64,000 nt of DNA from Paracoccaceae bacterium (GCA_902543185.1 CACBXB010000008.1:40257-104256); one strand, 5' to 3'. Counted from the first letter of the stretch, positions 27,995 to 37,861 are shown. Numbers and translations are program-made. Notes: a model not told the origin generated them from the letters alone.

Positions 27995-29437
27995 ATGTCA
28001 TTTACTTTAGCCATTGTTGGTCGCCCAAATGTTGGCAAATCAACGCTATTTAATCGTTTAGTTGGAAAAAAAATAGCATTGGTTGATGATCAGCCTGGAG
28101 TGACCAGGGACCTTCGCGAAGGTAATGGCAAACTTGGTGATATTAAATTCACAGTAGTTGATACAGCCGGCATGGAAGACGCCCCAGACGAGAGCCTTCA
28201 AGGTCGAATGCGAGCCCTCACAGAGCACGCAGTCGATGTTTCGGATATTTGTTTATTCATGATAGATGCTCGAACTGGCGTTACATATATGGATCAAGCC
28301 TTCGCAAAAATTTTAAGAAAAAATGCAAAAAATATTTTATTAGTTGCAAATAAATCAGAGGGTTCCGCAGGCGACTCTGGGAGTATAGAAGCCTGGGGCT
28401 TAGGCTTGGGACAGCCAATCAGCATCTCTGCTGAACACGGTGAGGGCATGGGTGATCTTCTTCATGCGTTAATGCCTTTTGCTGATCGATTTGAAGGCGA
28501 AATGATGGCGAGTATGGAGCTTCCCGAAGTAGATATTCCAGTTAGTGATTTGGATCAGTTTAATGAGAATTATTTTGAGAAGAAACCAATGCAAATAGCG
28601 GTAATTGGTCGACCAAATGCAGGAAAATCGACATTAATCAACAAGATATTAGGGGAGGACCGCTTATTAACTGGACCTGAGGCGGGAATAACAAGAGATG
28701 CAATTTCGTTAAGTTTTGTTTGGAAAGGCACATCCGTTAAGTTTTTTGACACAGCTGGAATGCGCAAAAAAGCTAAAATTCAAGATAAGATAGAAAAACT
28801 TTCAGTAAGTGATGGCCTAAGAGCTGTGAAATTTGCCGAGATAGTAGTTGTTCTTCTGGACGCTGATATTCCTTTTGAGCAACAGGATCTGCGTATTGCT
28901 GATTTGGCTGAAAGAGAGGGAAGGGCGGTAGTGATCGCCGTAAATAAGTGGGATCTAGAGCTCAATAAGCAAAAAAAATTAAATGATTTACTTGAGGCTT
29001 TTGAACGGCTTTTACCCCAGTTGAAAGGAGCTCCTTTGGTAACTATTTCTGCAAAAACAGGCAAAGGAATATCGCAGCTTCATAATGCTATAATGCGAGC
29101 ATATAAAATTTGGAATAGTAGAATTTCAACTGCTCAGTTAAACCAATGGTTATCTTCCATGGTTATTTCTCATCCACCACCCGCTCCAAATGGGCGGAGA
29201 ATAAAAATGCGCTATATCACTCAACCGAAGACACGACCTCCAGGGTTTGTGGTAATGTGCTCTAACCCTGAAAAAGTACCGAAAAGTTATTCGAGATATT
29301 TAGTGAACGGATTAAGAGAAGATTTTAATATGCCTGGTACTCCTATTCGAATGACTCTCAGATCTCAGGCAGAGAAAAACCCATATAAAAACAAAAAGAA
29401 ACCTTCTCAATCGAAATTAAAAAAGCACCTTAAATAA
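27995..29437 (+). CDS. der: Ribosome assembly GTPase Der (EngA)
   Basis: 480 residues from ATG 27995, eight bases after TTGGAGG; the frame extends four codons further but without support. Der carries two tandem GTPase domains: the first with [13 protein letters not shown] and NKSE (the usual NKxD is altered), the second from about residue 200 with [17 protein letters not shown] and NKWD. A C-terminal KH-like domain binds the ribosome, and a lysine-rich tail follows. It is needed for 50S subunit maturation. Last gene of the yfgM-bamB-der run. Confidence 0.95.
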   Translation: MSFTLAIVGRPNVGKSTLFNRLVGKKIALVDDQPGVTRDLREGNGKLGDIKFTVVDTAGMEDAPDESLQGRMRALTEHAVDVSDICLFMIDARTGVTYMDQAFAKILRKNAKNILLVANKSEGSAGDSGSIEAWGLGLGQPISISAEHGEGMGDLLHALMPFADRFEGEMMASMELPEVDIPVSDLDQFNENYFEKKPMQIAVIGRPNAGKSTLINKILGEDRLLTGPEAGITRDAISLSFVWKGTSVKFFDTAGMRKKAKIQDKIEKLSVSDGLRAVKFAEIVVVLLDADIPFEQQDLRIADLAEREGRAVVIAVNKWDLELNKQKKLNDLLEAFERLLPQLKGAPLVTISAKTGKGISQLHNAIMRAYKIWNSRISTAQLNQWLSSMVISHPPPAPNGRRIKMRYITQPKTRPPGFVVMCSNPEKVPKSYSRYLVNGLREDFNMPGTPIRMTLRSQAEKNPYKNKKKPSQSKLKKHLK

Positions 29438-29443
29438 TTGTAA

Positions 29444-29466
29444 AATATAAATTAACTATATTTTAA
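29444..29466 (+). terminator. AT-only hairpin between der and serS
   Basis: AAAATATA, a seven-base spacer, then TATATTTT forms a perfect but purely A-T stem in the short gap between the convergent ends of der and serS. It could act as a weak bidirectional terminator; the low stability makes this tentative. Confidence 0.3.
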
Positions 29467-29479
29467 TAATCTTTACTGA

Positions 29480-30769
29480 TCAGCAAAGGTTCCCTTGATT
29501 ATCGATTACAACGTTCCCTCCCATGTAATTGTGCAACACTTGTGGGATCAAAACTGATCCATCCTCTTGTTGGCCATTTTCCAAAACTGCTATTAGGCAT
29601 CTACCTACCGCAAGTCCAGAGCCGTTCAAAGTATGCACAAATTCAGGTTTTCCGCCATTACTTGGTTTGTATCGAGCATTCATTCTTCTTGCTTGGAAAT
29701 CGCCGCAAACTGAAACAGATGAAATTTCTCTATAGGCTTGCTGTCCTGGAAGCCAAACTTCTAAATCGTGAGTTTTTTGAGCCCCGAACCCTGTATCTCC
29801 AGAACAAAGCAATACTACTCTGTAAGGTAATTCTAATTTTTCTAAAATTGCCTTTGCGCAATTCGTCATTCTTTCATGTTCGTGCATTGATTGATCTGGG
29901 TGAGTGATTGAAACCATCTCAACTTTTTCAAATTGATGCTGTCTCAGCATTCCTGCAGTGTCTTTACCGGCAGAGCCTGCCTCGGATCTAAAACACTGGG
30001 TGTGTGCTGTCATCCTCAAGGGTAAATTTACTTCTGGGGTTATCTCGTTTGCGCATATGTTGGTCAATGTAACTTCCGAGGTAGGTATTAGCCACCAACC
30101 ATTAGTCGTCTGATAGCTATCCTCTGAAAATTTTGGTAGCTGATTAGTCCCAAACATGGCTTCTTCTCTAACCAATACCGGTGTCATGGTTTCTGTTAGG
30201 CCATGTTCATTGACGTGGACATCTAACATGAACTGCGCCAATGCTCTGTGGAGGCGTGCTATGGTGCCACTTAAAACAACAAATCGAGAGCCCGATAATT
30301 TCGCCGCAGTTTCAAAGTCCATACCATTTATTGCAGCAGGAATTTCAAAATGTTCCTTGGGATTATCTATTTCTCTCGGCTTTCCCCAAGAAAATATTTC
30401 CATATTTTGGTTTTCGTCTTCACCATCTGGAATATCCTTATCAAGTATATTAGGCAAAGACATTAAAGCCAAATTAAGCTCTTGATTCAGAGCTTTAGCT
30501 TTAGCATTCATGTCAGCAACTTCGTTTTTTTTATCTGCCACAAGTTTTCGAAGTTTCTCAAACTCTTTCTCGTCTCCCGATGCTTTTGCAGCTCCAATCA
30601 ATTTGCTTGATTTATTTTGCTCCGCTTGGGCTGTTTCAGCGGATAAAATGGCTGATCGACGAGCCTCATCGATTTTTAAAATTTCTTCTGAGGCAGCATT
30701 TACTCCTCGGCGTCCAAGCGCTTTATCAAAATCTTCTGAGTTGTCGCGAATAAAGCGTATGTCATGCAT
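29480..30769 (-). CDS. serS: Seryl-tRNA synthetase
   Basis: 429 residues from ATG 30769 (AGGA nine bases upstream), giving the canonical [18 protein letters not shown] start. An N-terminal coiled coil (residues ~30-100, [20 protein letters not shown] region) binds the tRNA-Ser long arm. The class II catalytic core shows motif 2 ([21 protein letters not shown]) and motif 3 ([16 protein letters not shown]). It charges tRNA-Ser in the cytosol. Convergent with der; about 300 bases of intergenic DNA separate it from yajC. Confidence 0.96.
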   Translation of the reverse strand: MHDIRFIRDNSEDFDKALGRRGVNAASEEILKIDEARRSAILSAETAQAEQNKSSKLIGAAKASGDEKEFEKLRKLVADKKNEVADMNAKAKALNQELNLALMSLPNILDKDIPDGEDENQNMEIFSWGKPREIDNPKEHFEIPAAINGMDFETAAKLSGSRFVVLSGTIARLHRALAQFMLDVHVNEHGLTETMTPVLVREEAMFGTNQLPKFSEDSYQTTNGWWLIPTSEVTLTNICANEITPEVNLPLRMTAHTQCFRSEAGSAGKDTAGMLRQHQFEKVEMVSITHPDQSMHEHERMTNCAKAILEKLELPYRVVLLCSGDTGFGAQKTHDLEVWLPGQQAYREISSVSVCGDFQARRMNARYKPSNGGKPEFVHTLNGSGLAVGRCLIAVLENGQQEDGSVLIPQVLHNYMGGNVVIDNQGNLC

Positions 30770-31076
30770 GACTTGCATTCCTGGAAACAATTTAATTCGC
30801 TAAATCAGATACCCCATATTTTAATTTAGTAACACCAAAAAATGACTGCAGATATGAAATTTCTGTAATCGTGAAAGAGTGTTGAAAGGTATAATTTAAA
30901 CTTAAATTTTTTTATTATCTTTTGGGCGCAAAGGGTTCTTTTCGAATGAATGCAAAATAGTGGTAAAAATGTGTGATTTTAAAAATCAAACATTAGAATA
31001 ATTAGCTTCAGAAGCACTTGCAAACTTGAGTTCAGGGGAATAGGTTGCCTGGAATGATTACAAGGGGTAAATCTAA
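30770..31076. other. Intergenic region between serS and yajC
   Basis: No gene is seen. It must hold divergent promoters. A consensus-like TATAAT at 30890-30895 lacks a clear partner hexamer. At 30974-30988 TGATTTT, one A and AAAATCA form a near-palindrome that might be an operator or chance AT-rich structure. Confidence 0.5.
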
Positions 31077-31358
31077 ATGGGTTTTCAAGACTTTATACCA
31101 TTAATTTTGATCTTCGCGATCATGTATTTTTTACTAATTCGTCCTCAACAAAAGAAAGTCAAAGAACACCAGAACATGGTAGCCGCTCTTAGACGTGGAG
31201 ATCAGGTGGTCACTCAAGGTGGACTCATAGGCAAAGTGACAAAAGTTAAGGAAGAGAATGAAATTGAAGTTGAAGTGGCTACAGGAGTCAAGGTTCGCGT
31301 AGTGCAAAATACGATTGCTCAGGTTTTATCAAAAACAGAGCCTGCTAAAGATAAGTAG
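31077..31358 (+). CDS. yajC: Preprotein translocase subunit YajC
   Basis: A 93-residue single-pass membrane protein: residues ~5-22 form the helix (IPLILIFAIMYFLLIRP), then the hallmark RPQQKKVKEHQNMVAALRRGD and the small cytosolic domain VVTQGGLIGKVTKV. YajC joins SecD and SecF as an accessory of the SecYEG translocon. An AAGGGGT ribosome site precedes the ATG. First gene of the yajC-secD-secF operon. Confidence 0.95.
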   Translation: MGFQDFIPLILIFAIMYFLLIRPQQKKVKEHQNMVAALRRGDQVVTQGGLIGKVTKVKEENEIEVEVATGVKVRVVQNTIAQVLSKTEPAKDK

Positions 31359-31381
31359 CAAAGGCTACGAGGTAAAACGAG

Positions 31382-33013
31382 ATGCTGCAAATCGCTCTTT
31401 GGAAGCGCATAATTATATGGTTGTTTTGCATAGGTGGGTTACTCATAGCCCTGCCCAACGCTTTTTATTCTAGAGTTGAAACTTTTAATGACGCAAAGCT
31501 TTTGAACGAGACCTCAGACAAATGGCCCTCTTTTTTGCCCTCTTCATTAGTAAATTTGGGCCTAGATTTAAGGGGTGGAGCTCATCTTTTAGCCGAGGTG
31601 CAAGTTTCTGACGTATATGAGCAGCGTATGGCAGCATTATGGCCTAATGTTAGAGATATACTGCGAGCTGAGAGAGATAAAGTTGGTACTATTAGACTAC
31701 AAAAAGGAAAGTTGGACGAGTTGAGAATAAAACTTTCCAATCCCACTGAAATTGGTACGGGTATCAACCTCTTGAAGGCTTTGGCGAAACCTGTCTCTAG
31801 TGTTGGAAATATCGGAAAATTAGATTTAGATATTGTCAGCGAAGGTGACGAAATTATAGTGCGGTTGAGTGACGCCGAACGTCGTGCAACGGACGATCGG
31901 ACAATGCAGCAAGCTCTAGAAATCATTCGTCGGCGTATTGATGAAGTAGGAACGCGCGAGCCAACTATACAAAGACAAGGTTCTGACCGAATTTTAATAC
32001 AAGTACCAGGCATAGGTTCAGCCTCAGAGTTAAAGCAGTTAATTGGCACTACAGCACAACTCACATTTCAGCCGGTCATAGCCGCGCGGGTTAACGCAGA
32101 GTCATTGGCTGGCTCAGGACAAGAACTTCTTCCAGCATTAGATGATCCGTCTGAATTTTACCTACTGGATGCGGGAGCGGTTGTTACCGGGGAAGAATTG
32201 GTGGATGCACAACCTAGTTTTGATCAGAATGGTAGGCCAGCAGTAAACTTCAGGTTTAATCCTTCGGGAGCTAGAAAATTTGGAGATTATACCGCGGAAA
32301 ATATAGGTAACCCTTTCGCGATCGTTTTGGACAATGAAGTTATAAGTGCGCCAACGATTCAAAGCCATATACCCGGTGGTTCTGGTATAATAACGGGAAG
32401 CTTTACAATAGAAGAAAGTACAGAATTGGCTATATTGCTTCGTGCTGGAGCGTTGCCGGCAGGTTTAACTTTTCTTGAAGAAAGAACTATTGGACCTGAG
32501 TTGGGCGCTGATAGTATACAAGCAGGCAAGGTTGCTTGTATTGTTGCATTTGGAGCTGTGTTAGTATTCATGGCAGCGAGCTATGGATTGTTTGGCTTTT
32601 TTGCAAATATTGCTCTTCTAATTAATGTTGGTTTAATCTTTGGGTTGTTATCCGGTATTGGTGCAACATTAACCTTGCCGGGCATTGCTGGAATTGTTCT
32701 CACGATAGGTATGGCTGTTGATGCGAACGTTTTAATTTTTGAGCGAATTAGGGAAGAATTGGTTTCGGCAAAAGGGCCTGCTCGGGCAATTGAACTAGGC
32801 TACGAGAAAGCGATGTCAGCAATTTTAGATGCAAATATAACAACTTTTATTGCCGCTGTTATATTGTTTGTTATGGGTTCTGGTCCGGTACGAGGTTTCT
32901 CGATCACCCTAGGTCTTGGGATAATAACGTCCGTTTTTACTGCAATTTTTGTTACTCGTCTTTTGATCGTCATGTGGTTTGAGCGGCGTCGGCCAAAAGC
33001 AATAGAGGTTTGA
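31382..33013 (+). CDS. secD: Protein translocase subunit SecD
   Basis: A 543-residue RND-like membrane protein using the proton gradient to pull secreted proteins across the membrane. It has an N-terminal helix, the large periplasmic domain beginning LGLDLRGGAHLLAEV, and a six-helix C-terminal bundle with the conserved GIVLTIGMAVDANVLIFERI carrying the transport Asp and Arg. Length is typical of alphaproteobacterial SecD. Its stop overlaps the secF start by one base. Confidence 0.96.
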   Translation: MLQIALWKRIIIWLFCIGGLLIALPNAFYSRVETFNDAKLLNETSDKWPSFLPSSLVNLGLDLRGGAHLLAEVQVSDVYEQRMAALWPNVRDILRAERDKVGTIRLQKGKLDELRIKLSNPTEIGTGINLLKALAKPVSSVGNIGKLDLDIVSEGDEIIVRLSDAERRATDDRTMQQALEIIRRRIDEVGTREPTIQRQGSDRILIQVPGIGSASELKQLIGTTAQLTFQPVIAARVNAESLAGSGQELLPALDDPSEFYLLDAGAVVTGEELVDAQPSFDQNGRPAVNFRFNPSGARKFGDYTAENIGNPFAIVLDNEVISAPTIQSHIPGGSGIITGSFTIEESTELAILLRAGALPAGLTFLEERTIGPELGADSIQAGKVACIVAFGAVLVFMAASYGLFGFFANIALLINVGLIFGLLSGIGATLTLPGIAGIVLTIGMAVDANVLIFERIREELVSAKGPARAIELGYEKAMSAILDANITTFIAAVILFVMGSGPVRGFSITLGLGIITSVFTAIFVTRLLIVMWFERRRPKAIEV

Positions 33014-33975
33014 TGATGCGTTTAAAACTTGTTCCAAAAAATACATCATGGAATTTCTTTTCGCGGTCAAAACTATGGATTGGCATATCCGTTATTCTGG
33101 TTGTTTTATCCCTTATTTCCTTTTTTGTTCAAAGTTTAAATTTTGGTATAGATTTTCGTGGTGGCACAAGTATTAGGACAGAAAGTTCTGAACCTATTAA
33201 TGTTGCTGCTTATCGAAATGCGTTATCTATTTTGGACTTAGGTGATATTACAATCTCTGAAGTTTTTGATCCTAGTTTTAAAGATGATCAAAACGTAGCG
33301 ATGATAAGAATACAGGCTCAACCAGGTCAAGAAGCAGCAACATCAATACTAGTTGAAAATAGTTTACAAAAGCTCAGAGGAGTTAGTGAAGACATCAAAT
33401 TTGTTTCTGTTGAAAGCGTCGGTCCAAAGGTATCTGGCGAACTTATTAGGACTGCTATTATAGCTGTTATTTTAGCTATTTCTGCTGTGTTATTTTACAT
33501 TTGGATACGTTTTGAGTGGCAGTTTGCAGTTGGAGCAATTTCAGCGCTCATACACGATGTGATACTCACCATAGGAATTTTTTCTCTACTTCAAATTAAA
33601 TTTGATTTGGCGATTATCGCAGCAATATTAACCATCGTAGGTTATTCTTTAAATGATACTGTGGTGGTTTTCGACAGGGTTAGAGAAAATCTGCGTAAAT
33701 TTAAAAAGCGTTCATTAATCGAAGTAATGAACCTTTCAATTAACGAAACTATGAGCCGCACTGTGATGACATCAGTTACAACCCTACTTGCTCTTATCTC
33801 ACTATTTGTGCTTGGTGGTGACGTTATCCGTGGTTTTGTCTTTGCGATGATTTGGGGTGTTGTCGTAGGTACTTATAGTTCAATTTTTATTGCTTCGGCT
33901 ATTCTTCTTTGGACTGGAGTAAAGCGAGACTGGACCAAGCCTAACGCCGAGGCGGGCACGCAGGTTCCACAATAG
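33013..33975 (+). CDS. secF: Protein translocase subunit SecF
   Basis: 320 residues from ATG 33013 (second ATG at 33016 is equally possible), overlapping the SecD stop. The N-terminal LNFGIDFRGGTSIR, the periplasmic loop and the bundle motif GYSLNDTVVVFDRVRENLR are those of SecF. It forms the SecDF-YajC complex with the two preceding genes. The next gene, a TSUP permease, begins within 24 bases, so the operon may continue into the ccm genes. Confidence 0.96.
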   Translation: MMRLKLVPKNTSWNFFSRSKLWIGISVILVVLSLISFFVQSLNFGIDFRGGTSIRTESSEPINVAAYRNALSILDLGDITISEVFDPSFKDDQNVAMIRIQAQPGQEAATSILVENSLQKLRGVSEDIKFVSVESVGPKVSGELIRTAIIAVILAISAVLFYIWIRFEWQFAVGAISALIHDVILTIGIFSLLQIKFDLAIIAAILTIVGYSLNDTVVVFDRVRENLRKFKKRSLIEVMNLSINETMSRTVMTSVTTLLALISLFVLGGDVIRGFVFAMIWGVVVGTYSSIFIASAILLWTGVKRDWTKPNAEAGTQVPQ

Positions 33976-33998
33976 TAGCCGAAGATTTAATAATTGGT

Positions 33999-34730
33999 TT
34001 GCTGCCTGAAAATGGTATGATGTGGATAATATTTTCTGCTTTGCTAGCTGGTCTCGTTCGCGGATTTTCTGGTTTTGGAACAGCAATGGTGTTCCTTCCC
34101 ATTGCCAGTCAATATTTGACACCTTTCGAGGCAATAGCATCTTTAGCAATAATGGAATTTTTTGGAACTTTTGCAGTTATGCGAAAATCTTGGAGTGATG
34201 CTGACAAAGTGGACCTAGCGAGGTTAGTTGTAGGAATGACCATAGTAACGCCTTTTGCTCTATTACTTTTAGCTAAGGTCGGTGCTGACTTCTACAGATA
34301 TAGCGTGTCAATTTTATCCTTATTTCTTTTAGTATTGATAGGTTTAGGTGTCAGGTATAAAGGAAAATTAAACCCATTTGTTATCTTTTCTGCAGGTGGT
34401 TTAGGTGGTTTGACCGGAGGTTTGACAGGTATCCCTGGTCCTCCAGTTATATTGCTCTATGTAGCCAGTTCTCATCCAATTTCAGTAATAAGAGCTAACA
34501 ACCTTCTATTTTTGTATTTCTTTGACGTCTGTGTGGTTCTAATTTTTGCTTTAAGCGGTGTTCTAACGGTAAAAATATTCCTACTAGGATCGATTTTGGC
34601 TATTCCTAACTTTTTCGGAAATTTTATTGGGGCCAAGTTATTTGACCCAGAAAAAACTAATCAGTATCGAACATTTGCTTATATAATCATAGCTCTAGCT
34701 GCCATAAGTGGCCTTCCATTTTGGGACTAG
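33999..34730 (+). CDS. TSUP-family (TauE/SafE) membrane permease
   Basis: A 243-residue protein with about eight hydrophobic helices and the glycine-rich repeats typical of TauE/SafE transporters: ALLAGLVRGFSGFGTAMVFLP near the N-terminus and GGLGGLTGGLTGIPGPPVIL near residue 130. The family exports or imports sulfonates, sulfite or related anions; the substrate here is unknown. The start is unclear: TTG 33999 is given, but ATG 34017 or 34020 also fit. It is tightly spaced after secF and before the Mth938-like gene. Confidence 0.85.
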   Translation: MLPENGMMWIIFSALLAGLVRGFSGFGTAMVFLPIASQYLTPFEAIASLAIMEFFGTFAVMRKSWSDADKVDLARLVVGMTIVTPFALLLLAKVGADFYRYSVSILSLFLLVLIGLGVRYKGKLNPFVIFSAGGLGGLTGGLTGIPGPPVILLYVASSHPISVIRANNLLFLYFFDVCVVLIFALSGVLTVKIFLLGSILAIPNFFGNFIGAKLFDPEKTNQYRTFAYIIIALAAISGLPFWD

Positions 34731-34761
34731 TCAGTTAAGTTGAATAGCCGGTAGAATTAAT

Positions 34762-35124
34762 ATGCATGTTAATGAAGTAAAATATTTTGATGTAATTCCG
34801 ATCGATAGTTATGGACCTGGGTTTTTTCGTATTGGAGGTAAAATTTTTAAAAGTGGCATAGTTTGTTCGAGCTCCGGCGTAAGTTCTTGGAGTGGGTATA
34901 AAGACTTTAATAGTTTAAAAAATTTAGAAAATAAGATCGATGTTCTCTTTGTAGGTACCGGCCATGAAATTTGTCAAATACCTGAAGATTTTAGTAAGAC
35001 AATTGAAAAAATAGGATTAAACTTGGAGATTATGAGTACTCCTTCAGCATGCCAAACCTATAACGTGCTGCTTTCCGAGGGAAGGCGAATTGCTATTGCT
35101 GCGCTTGCCGTTGAAGGGAGGTAA
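34762..35124 (+). CDS. Mth938-like domain protein (DUF498)
   Basis: A 120-residue protein whose pattern (YGPGFFRIGGKIFKSGIV, then VLFVGTGHEICQIPEDF and MSTPSACQTYNVLLSEGRR) matches the Mth938-like/DUF498 family, related to human NDUFAF3. The molecular role in bacteria is not established; in alphaproteobacteria it regularly sits between secDF and ccmA. A GGGAGG motif inside its last codons serves as the ribosome site of the next gene. Confidence 0.85.
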   Translation: MHVNEVKYFDVIPIDSYGPGFFRIGGKIFKSGIVCSSSGVSSWSGYKDFNSLKNLENKIDVLFVGTGHEICQIPEDFSKTIEKIGLNLEIMSTPSACQTYNVLLSEGRRIAIAALAVEGR

Positions 35125-35132
35125 GGAAACTG
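35117..35132 (+). promoter_or_regulatory. Ribosome-binding site and CTG start of ccmA
   Basis: GGAGG at 35117-35121 is followed after eight bases by CTG at 35130. The ccmA frame has a TGA at 35112 and no ATG, GTG or TTG before codon 25, so CTG is the only start that keeps the conserved N-terminus. Either a rare CTG start is used or the base is a sequence error. Confidence 0.6.
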
Positions 35133-35750
35133 GCTATTTCAATTAAATCCTTATCGGTATCTCGTGGTGGTGTTACCCTCCTTCAGGGCGTTGATATCGA
35201 ATTGAAAAATGGACAGGCAGGCATTTTGCGAGGCCCTAACGGTGTTGGTAAAACAACTTTGCTCCGTGCATTAGCTGGACTACAGCCGGTAGAGGCTGGT
35301 ACAATAAAATGTTCATTAGAAGATATTTGCTACTCTGGTCATGCTGATGGTGTAAAGCCTACTTTAACCGTTCAAGAAAATTTAGAATTTTGGGCGAATA
35401 TTTTTGGCTCTCCCTCGATAAGTGAGGTCGCTGAAAAATTTATGATAAATAATTTGCTCAACACTAAAGCAGGCAACTTATCGGCTGGTCAAAAAAGAAG
35501 AGTAGGACTTGCCAGGCTTGGATTGATGGGGCGCCAAGTGTGGTTGCTCGATGAGCCTACTGTTTCGTTGGATGAAACTTCAGTTAAAATTTTTGGAAAT
35601 ATTATTAAAGATCATCTTTCGGAAGATGGTTGTGCGTTAATCGCAACTCATATTGATTTAGGACTGGAAAATAGCGCCCAAATTATTGATCTTTTAAAAT
35701 TCCAGTCAAGTTCAGGTAAATTAAGCAGTTCAAACGAGGCTTTTCTATGA
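35130..35750 (+). CDS. ccmA: Haem exporter ATP-binding protein CcmA, probable CTG start
   Basis: 206 residues if translation begins at CTG 35130; the next conventional start (TTG 35202) would delete the first 24 residues, including the beta strand SIKSLSVSRGGVTLLQGVD that family members have. Walker A is GPNGVGKTTLL, the signature NLSAGQKRRVGLARL, Walker B VWLLDEPTVSLD and the switch His is in ATHID. CcmA is the ATPase that releases holo-CcmE from CcmCD in cytochrome c maturation. Its stop overlaps the ccmB start (ATGA). Confidence 0.85.
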   Translation: MAISIKSLSVSRGGVTLLQGVDIELKNGQAGILRGPNGVGKTTLLRALAGLQPVEAGTIKCSLEDICYSGHADGVKPTLTVQENLEFWANIFGSPSISEVAEKFMINNLLNTKAGNLSAGQKRRVGLARLGLMGRQVWLLDEPTVSLDETSVKIFGNIIKDHLSEDGCALIATHIDLGLENSAQIIDLLKFQSSSGKLSSSNEAFL

Positions 35751-36404
35751 TTGAGTTAATTATTCGTGACTTAAGAATTGCTGTTCGGGCAGGGGGGGGG
35801 CTTTGGCCTAAGCTTGGCGTTTTTTTTTATACTAGTTGTTTTTTTCCCGTTTGCTATTGGTCCAAATCTGGATCTATTGTCAAAAGTAGCTCCTGGGACA
35901 CTTTGGGTAGGAGCTCTTTTGGCCTGCCTTTTGTCTCTTGAGCGCATATTTGCGTTGGACTTTGAAGACGGAACTTTGGATTTGTTGGTAACTTCACCTA
36001 TACCATTAGAGGGTGTTGTTATTTCCAAAGCTATTGTCCATTGGCTGACCACTGGTCTACCTTTAGTATTGCTCACACCCTTTCTTGGTGTTTTGCTTGG
36101 GTTACAAAACAGTAATGTAATTTTTTTAATTATATCACTGATTTTAGGGACACCTGCATTAAGTATAATAGGAGCATTTGGTGCCGCCTTGACCGCCGGA
36201 ATGAAACGGGGCGGGCTTTTGTTGTCAATTTTGGTTTTGCCTTTTTATATTCCCACCTTAATTTTTGGAGCAGAGGCGGCCCGGCGAGGGATAGAAGGTT
36301 TTGAAACACAGACCTCTATATTATTGCTATTGGGCGTTTCCTTGTTAAGTTGGGCTATATTGCCATTTGCGGCTGCTAGCGTACTCAGAATTAATTTGCG
36401 ATAA
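35747..36404 (+). pseudogene. ccmB: Haem exporter CcmB, disrupted by a one-base frameshift in a G9 run
   Basis: The start ATG overlaps ccmA and reads MIELIIRDLRIAVRAGGG, a correct CcmB N-terminus. After nine consecutive G at 35792-35800 the frame runs into unrelated sequence and stops at 35941. The rest of CcmB continues from the same G run in the +1 frame (GFGLSLAFFFILVV...) to 36404, with all membrane helices and LLACLLSLERIFALDFEDG present. Eight G instead of nine would restore a 218-residue protein. The gene is either a fresh frameshift, a slippage site, or a base-calling error; the neighbours are intact. Confidence 0.85.
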
Positions 36405-36413
36405 AGGTTGAAA

Positions 36414-37139
36414 ATGTCTTTTTGGGAATATGCTAATCCAGTAAAATTTCTTAAGTTGTCAGGTTCTCTTCTTCCTTATGTCAGTATTTTGGCGGCTATT
36501 ACAATAATTGCTGGATTAAGTTGGGGATTTTTCTTTACGCCAGATGACTATAAGCAAGGCGCGACGGTGAAAATATTATATGTACATGTACCGTCTGCTT
36601 TTGTGGCTATTAATGCTTGGTTTATGATGCTTGTTGCTTCTATTATTTGGTTAGTTAGAAGACATCATGTCAGCGCTCTTGCAGCAAAAGCTGCAGCACC
36701 GATAGGTATCGCCATGACAATTATCGGCTTAGTAACTGGCGCACTTTGGGGTCAGCCTATGTGGGGCACTTGGTGGGAATGGGATCCCAAGTTGACCTCC
36801 TTTTTAATTCTATTTTTGTTTTACTTAGGCTATATAATTCTTTGGGCAGCTGTCGAAGATCCGGATACTGCTGCAGACCTAACCTCCGTATTATGTATTG
36901 TAGGATCTGTCTTTGCGGTTTTATCACGGTACGCAACTAATTTTTGGAACCAAGGTTTGCATCAAGATGCATCACTGTCGATTGATAAAGAAGAACATGT
37001 GGCCGATGTTTTCTATTATCCTTTAATAGTAGTCATGGCTGGGTTTGTTCTACTTTTCGTTGCACTGGTTTTACTTAACACAAGGTCAGAAATAATGAAA
37101 CGGAGAGCGGGTGCTATAATGGTCCGAAGTGGGATATAA
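36414..37139 (+). CDS. ccmC: Haem exporter permease CcmC
   Basis: 241 residues from ATG 36414 (an in-frame TTG six bases earlier is less likely). Six membrane helices surround the haem-handling tryptophan-rich motif MWGTWWEWDPKLTSFL, with the flanking conserved His in YVHVPSA and RHHV-type positions. CcmC loads haem on to CcmE. It follows the ccmB reading frame by nine bases and precedes ccmD by one base. Confidence 0.95.
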   Translation: MSFWEYANPVKFLKLSGSLLPYVSILAAITIIAGLSWGFFFTPDDYKQGATVKILYVHVPSAFVAINAWFMMLVASIIWLVRRHHVSALAAKAAAPIGIAMTIIGLVTGALWGQPMWGTWWEWDPKLTSFLILFLFYLGYIILWAAVEDPDTAADLTSVLCIVGSVFAVLSRYATNFWNQGLHQDASLSIDKEEHVADVFYYPLIVVMAGFVLLFVALVLLNTRSEIMKRRAGAIMVRSGI

Positions 37140-37140
37140 A

Positions 37141-37293
37141 ATGCCAGATTTAGGTAGTTATGCTTTTCATGTATTAGCCTCTTATGGGGCGACGAGTTTA
37201 GTTATTTTGCTGGTGATTATTTGGTCTTATCTGAAACATGAGCGAGCTCGAAAAACTTTATTAAGTGTAGAGGAAAAAGTTAATGAAAAATAA
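37141..37293 (+). CDS. ccmD: Haem exporter small subunit CcmD
   Basis: A 50-residue protein (MPDLGSYAFHVLASYG, one membrane helix TSLVILLVIIWSYL, then a basic helix HERARKTL). The pattern of a short N-terminus with YxxFVLxSYG-like sequence, a single helix and a charged tail is CcmD, which bridges CcmC and CcmE. It starts one base after ccmC and overlaps ccmG by eleven bases. Its small size hides it from standard ORF cut-offs. Confidence 0.9.
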   Translation: MPDLGSYAFHVLASYGATSLVILLVIIWSYLKHERARKTLLSVEEKVNEK

Positions 37294-37828
37294 GCGTTTT
37301 CCACCGCTTATTATTTTACCTCCCCTTATTTTTTTGGGCTTAGCATTTCTATTCGTCTTAGGCGTTAAAAGAGAGAACCCAAATAATCTTCCATCAGTAT
37401 TTATTAATAAGCCTGCTCCGCTCATTACAGAAACTCCCTTAAAGAGTTTTGCTTCCGTATCACTTGATGAAATAAAAAGTCCAAACATTAAGCTTGTTAA
37501 TTTTTGGGCGAGCTGGTGTCCACCATGTAGAGCAGAACACCCTAAACTGTTAGAGCTTTCTGAGCAGGGAGTTCAGATAATTGGTGTAAATTTTAACGAT
37601 AACGGAGATAACGCTAGCTTGTATTTAAAAGAAAGCGGTAACCCTTTTACAAGCATAGCATTTGATCCATCAGGTAAGACTGCAATTGATTGGGGTGTCA
37701 CTGCTCCGCCAGAGACCTTTATTATTAACAGTGAGGGGGTGGTTATTTTTCGCTTTGCAGGTCCATTAGTTGGAACTGATTATGAAAATAGGTTCGCGCC
37801 GGTGCTGAAAGACGCCTTGCAAGATTAG
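37283..37828 (+). CDS. ccmG: Thiol:disulfide interchange protein CcmG (DsbE)
   Basis: A 181-residue periplasmic thioredoxin with an N-terminal membrane anchor (residues ~5-26) and the active site NFWASWCPPCRAEHP. The GVTAPPETFIIN segment contains the cis-proline loop of the fold. CcmG reduces apocytochrome c cysteines for haem attachment. It ends the ccmABCDG run; ccmE, ccmF and ccmH are not in the window. Convergent with acnB with a 33-base gap lacking a clear terminator. Confidence 0.93.
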   Translation: MKNKRFPPLIILPPLIFLGLAFLFVLGVKRENPNNLPSVFINKPAPLITETPLKSFASVSLDEIKSPNIKLVNFWASWCPPCRAEHPKLLELSEQGVQIIGVNFNDNGDNASLYLKESGNPFTSIAFDPSGKTAIDWGVTAPPETFIINSEGVVIFRFAGPLVGTDYENRFAPVLKDALQD

Positions 37829-37861
37829 TTCTTGAGCCTTGATTTTGCTGATCTAATGAAA

